Below, in pieces: positions 62,054 through 64,000 of a DNA stretch of 64,000 nt (position 1 is its first letter; each line of letters begins with the position of its first letter). This stretch comes from Magnetococcus sp. PR-3. GTDB taxonomy: Bacteria; Pseudomonadota; Magnetococcia; Magnetococcales; Magnetococcaceae. The position numbers and the translations under genes were made by a program. The notes beneath the pieces are model-generated. The model worked only from the letters and a program-made list of their open reading frames with translations. It had not been told where the DNA came from and ran no database searches. Location: NCBI RefSeq assembly GCF_036689865.1, contig NZ_JBAHUQ010000012.1:1-64000 (forward strand). The letters run 5' to 3'.

Positions 62054-64000
62054 CAGCGGTAGCTACCCACAGCTGGGTTTAAGCCATATCGCCGTTCCAG
62101 GGTCGGTGCAATACCCTCACCACGACCGATGTTGCGGTTCATACGGCTCTCCACCTGATCCACAAACACATCCAGGGTCAGATCCCCATTGCCTTGCTGC
62201 TGCCACTGGGCTTTGGCCTCCACGTTTTCGGCATTATTGTGGATATTGACCATCACCTTGACCTCAGGCTTGCGGTTGAAGCCCTCTCCCAGCAGTTGCA
62301 TCTGGCCACGGGTAAAGACCGTTTCACCTTGTTGCAAAACGGCGGGCACCTCACCGGGTCCGATGACGCCACCACTGTGATATCTGGGCGCTTGCTCGTA
62401 GAGAGAAGCTGGCACCAGACGGGAACTACCCTCACCACTGCCCACCACACCGCCACCGTGATAGACCAAGGCGTTGCTCATGCCGGGCTTAGGTGTGAGC
62501 ACAGCGGCTTCCGCCGTTCCACCACCAAGACCGATACCACCGAAGATGGCGCTGCCGATGGTAGAGAAGAGACTCTCCATGAGACCACCCAACGGTTTGA
62601 CCACCGCCATGCGATAAGCAGTGCGAATGGCTTCCTCCGCAATGGTGTTGAAAAGATCCGTAGCCGACAGCTTTCCGGTCATAGCCCATTTGACAAAGGC
62701 GTTTTCACTCTGCCGCAGTGCACCACTGGTGACCTGTTCAAAGGTTTGGGAAGCATTGGTGGCTTCATCCAGATAGTCGCGAATAGCCCGCTTAATACCA
62801 TCAGACCAGTGGCTGCTGGCATCCAGCATTCGGCCATGGGCTTGCTCAACAGCCTGGGAGAAAGTCTGCTGATTAATGGCTCCTTCAGCCAGGAGTTCAT
62901 TAAGATTGGTTAATTCTGACCGGTACTGTTCCTGTGCAGTGCGATACTGCTCGGAGAGGTCTTTTCCCTCTTTGAGCCGCTGCAGCCTTTTTTCTTCGGC
63001 CTTTTGCTGAGCCTCAATGGCATGTTTTTCATTAAACAGCATGGCTGCCAGTTGCTCCACTTCAGCCCTCTGCTGGGCAGTGGCCTCGGCAGATAGTCTG
63101 CGCAGGGCTTGGGAGATGAAACGCTGGCGATCGGTCTGGCTTAACGCATCCTGTTCTACTTTGAGGGCTGTCACCACCCGCTGGTTTGCCGCATGGCGTT
63201 GATCCGCCAGCTTCTGCTCCTGGGCTGCCAACTGGGCCAGTTTGGTACTGCGAACATCCGCCGCAGTTCCCAGCAGTTGGTCCACCTTTTTTTGGTTTTG
63301 ATCGGTACGGATCTGCCCAAGCTGCTCAACATGGCGGTGATACTCTGCTTCAATACGGGCTGCGCCTTGTTGGGTTACGCTGAACAGTTGCTGTTGCAGC
63401 GTGCGCTCAAGCTGAGCCAGCTTTCGGGCTCTCTCCTTTGCGCTTTGCAATTGGCCTTCATCACCAGACGCAGAATCAGGTGTGGACGTATTAGGAGATT
63501 GTGCCTGACTCTCCCGTTTGGCCTGCTCAATGTTGGCATCCTGGATGGCTCGAAGCTGTTCATTGATGGCGATGATTTCCGTTTTGAAACTGGCCAGACG
63601 ATTTCGGGCAATGGGGTGCAGGTTACTGCGGCCCGCCAGTTTGGCCACCTGCTCTTGAAGGCGCAGACGTTTGGAAAGCAAGGTGTTAAACCGCTCATCA
63701 TCGGAAGGATCACCAAACAGCTGTTGATAGCCTTTACCCACCGTAGAGAAGAAGGTGGCAAAGGCGCTGGAGGCGTCGGAGATCAGTGGGGCTAGATCCA
63801 GAAGGGCTCGGTTGAGGTTGGCTGAAATGACCTTACTGAGCGTATCCAGATCGTCCCTGGCCTGTTCTGCATTGCGGATTAGGTCCCCCTCAATAACGAT
63901 GCCCAGATCCCTAGCTTTGAGCATAGTCTGTTCCAGGGCATCGGAACCGCCCCGCAGCATGTTAATCAGGCCGACACCACCGGAATCAAACAGCTTGAAG
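62053..64000 (-). CDS. Phage tail tape-measure protein, partial (N-terminus beyond window)
   Basis: The frame is open to the right edge of the window; the ATG at 63960 is internal, since FKLFDSGGVGLINMLRGGSDALE reads through it and matches the tape-measure pattern. At least 649 residues are present. They contain long coiled coils (LERTLQQQLFSVTQQGAARIEAEYHRHVEQL and similar), hydrophobic stretches near the middle (LGGLMESLFSTIGSAIFGGIGLGGG) and a C-terminal GEVPAVLQQGETVFTRGQM motif common in such proteins. It sets tail length and fills the tail tube. Confidence 0.85.
   Translation of the reverse strand, partial: FKLFDSGGVGLINMLRGGSDALEQTMLKARDLGIVIEGDLIRNAEQARDDLDTLSKVISANLNRALLDLAPLISDASSAFATFFSTVGKGYQQLFGDPSDDERFNTLLSKRLRLQEQVAKLAGRSNLHPIARNRLASFKTEIIAINEQLRAIQDANIEQAKRESQAQSPNTSTPDSASGDEGQLQSAKERARKLAQLERTLQQQLFSVTQQGAARIEAEYHRHVEQLGQIRTDQNQKKVDQLLGTAADVRSTKLAQLAAQEQKLADQRHAANQRVVTALKVEQDALSQTDRQRFISQALRRLSAEATAQQRAEVEQLAAMLFNEKHAIEAQQKAEEKRLQRLKEGKDLSEQYRTAQEQYRSELTNLNELLAEGAINQQTFSQAVEQAHGRMLDASSHWSDGIKRAIRDYLDEATNASQTFEQVTSGALRQSENAFVKWAMTGKLSATDLFNTIAEEAIRTAYRMAVVKPLGGLMESLFSTIGSAIFGGIGLGGGTAEAAVLTPKPGMSNALVYHGGGVVGSGEGSSRLVPASLYEQAPRYHSGGVIGPGEVPAVLQQGETVFTRGQMQLLGEGFNRKPEVKVMVNIHNNAENVEAKAQWQQQGNGDLTLDVFVDQVESRMNRNIGRGEGIAPTLERRYGLNPAVGSYR

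Overview
The window looks like a chromosomal accessory region of a Gram-negative proteobacterium. It encodes TonB-dependent uptake, periplasmic DsbA/DsbB, an RND-TolC efflux operon, and c-di-GMP and phosphorelay signalling on a large scale. Solute-binding proteins feeding hybrid kinases, YfiR/CHASE8 pairs and an RCC1-repeat tail protein recall magnetotactic cocci (Magnetococcales), but no marker gene settles the genus. The region is rich in insertion sequences, gene relics and duplicated segments.

Layout. (1) 1-0.9 kb: two tandem paralogous membrane proteins on the minus strand, the second cut by the window edge. (2) 1.1-5.5 kb: a mobile-DNA patch with a 175-bp direct repeat carrying a strong palindrome, a broken recombinase-associated gene, a transglycosylase-like protein followed by a small membrane protein, and a 1.24-kb IS (copy 1). 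(3) 5.5-29 kb: a signalling island. A solute-binding protein and hybrid kinase operon (minus) and an IS relic (copy 2) lead to a degenerate kinase and a REC-ANTAR regulator. Then come YfiR, a CHASE8-type hybrid kinase, REC-PAS-PAS-GGDEF-EAL, a 1.6-kb-residue-class triple-sensor hybrid kinase, a sigma-54 activator, a REC-kinase, a TonB-dependent receptor and a lipoprotein. The likely theme is sensing of a nutrient imported through the receptor and control of attachment or motility through c-di-GMP and RpoN.

(4) 29.3-44 kb: an immunity-like island. Two partial copies of a phage tail-tip gene (gpJ/TipJ), each followed by a 1.49-kb direct repeat containing an IS (copies 3 and 4), bracket two gene sets arranged around an XRE regulator. 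The minus-strand set encodes an alpha/beta hydrolase-TPR protein, a TRAFs-binding-like TPR protein, a TIR protein and a metallophosphoesterase. The plus-strand set encodes a TIR-TGT fusion, an OGG-type glycosylase, a QueC-like enzyme, a TIR protein beginning Met-Gly7, and a small helical protein. QueC, TGT and OGG are the ancillary set of type IV CBASS, yet there is no CD-NTase here; TIR proteins take its place. This is the strongest candidate for an undescribed or little-described defence system.

(5) 44-55.9 kb: DsbA/DsbB, a transposase relic, a heavy-metal operon (TolC-like, His-rich protein, adaptor with eleven 14-residue His-rich repeats, CusA-like pump), small periplasmic proteins, and a divergently transcribed metal permease/MerR pair with a clear MerR-type operator. 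(6) 56-64 kb: a lambda-like tail module on the minus strand (tape measure, minor tail proteins, RCC1 fibre-like protein, DUF1833, NlpC/P60, full-length gpJ), running off the right edge.
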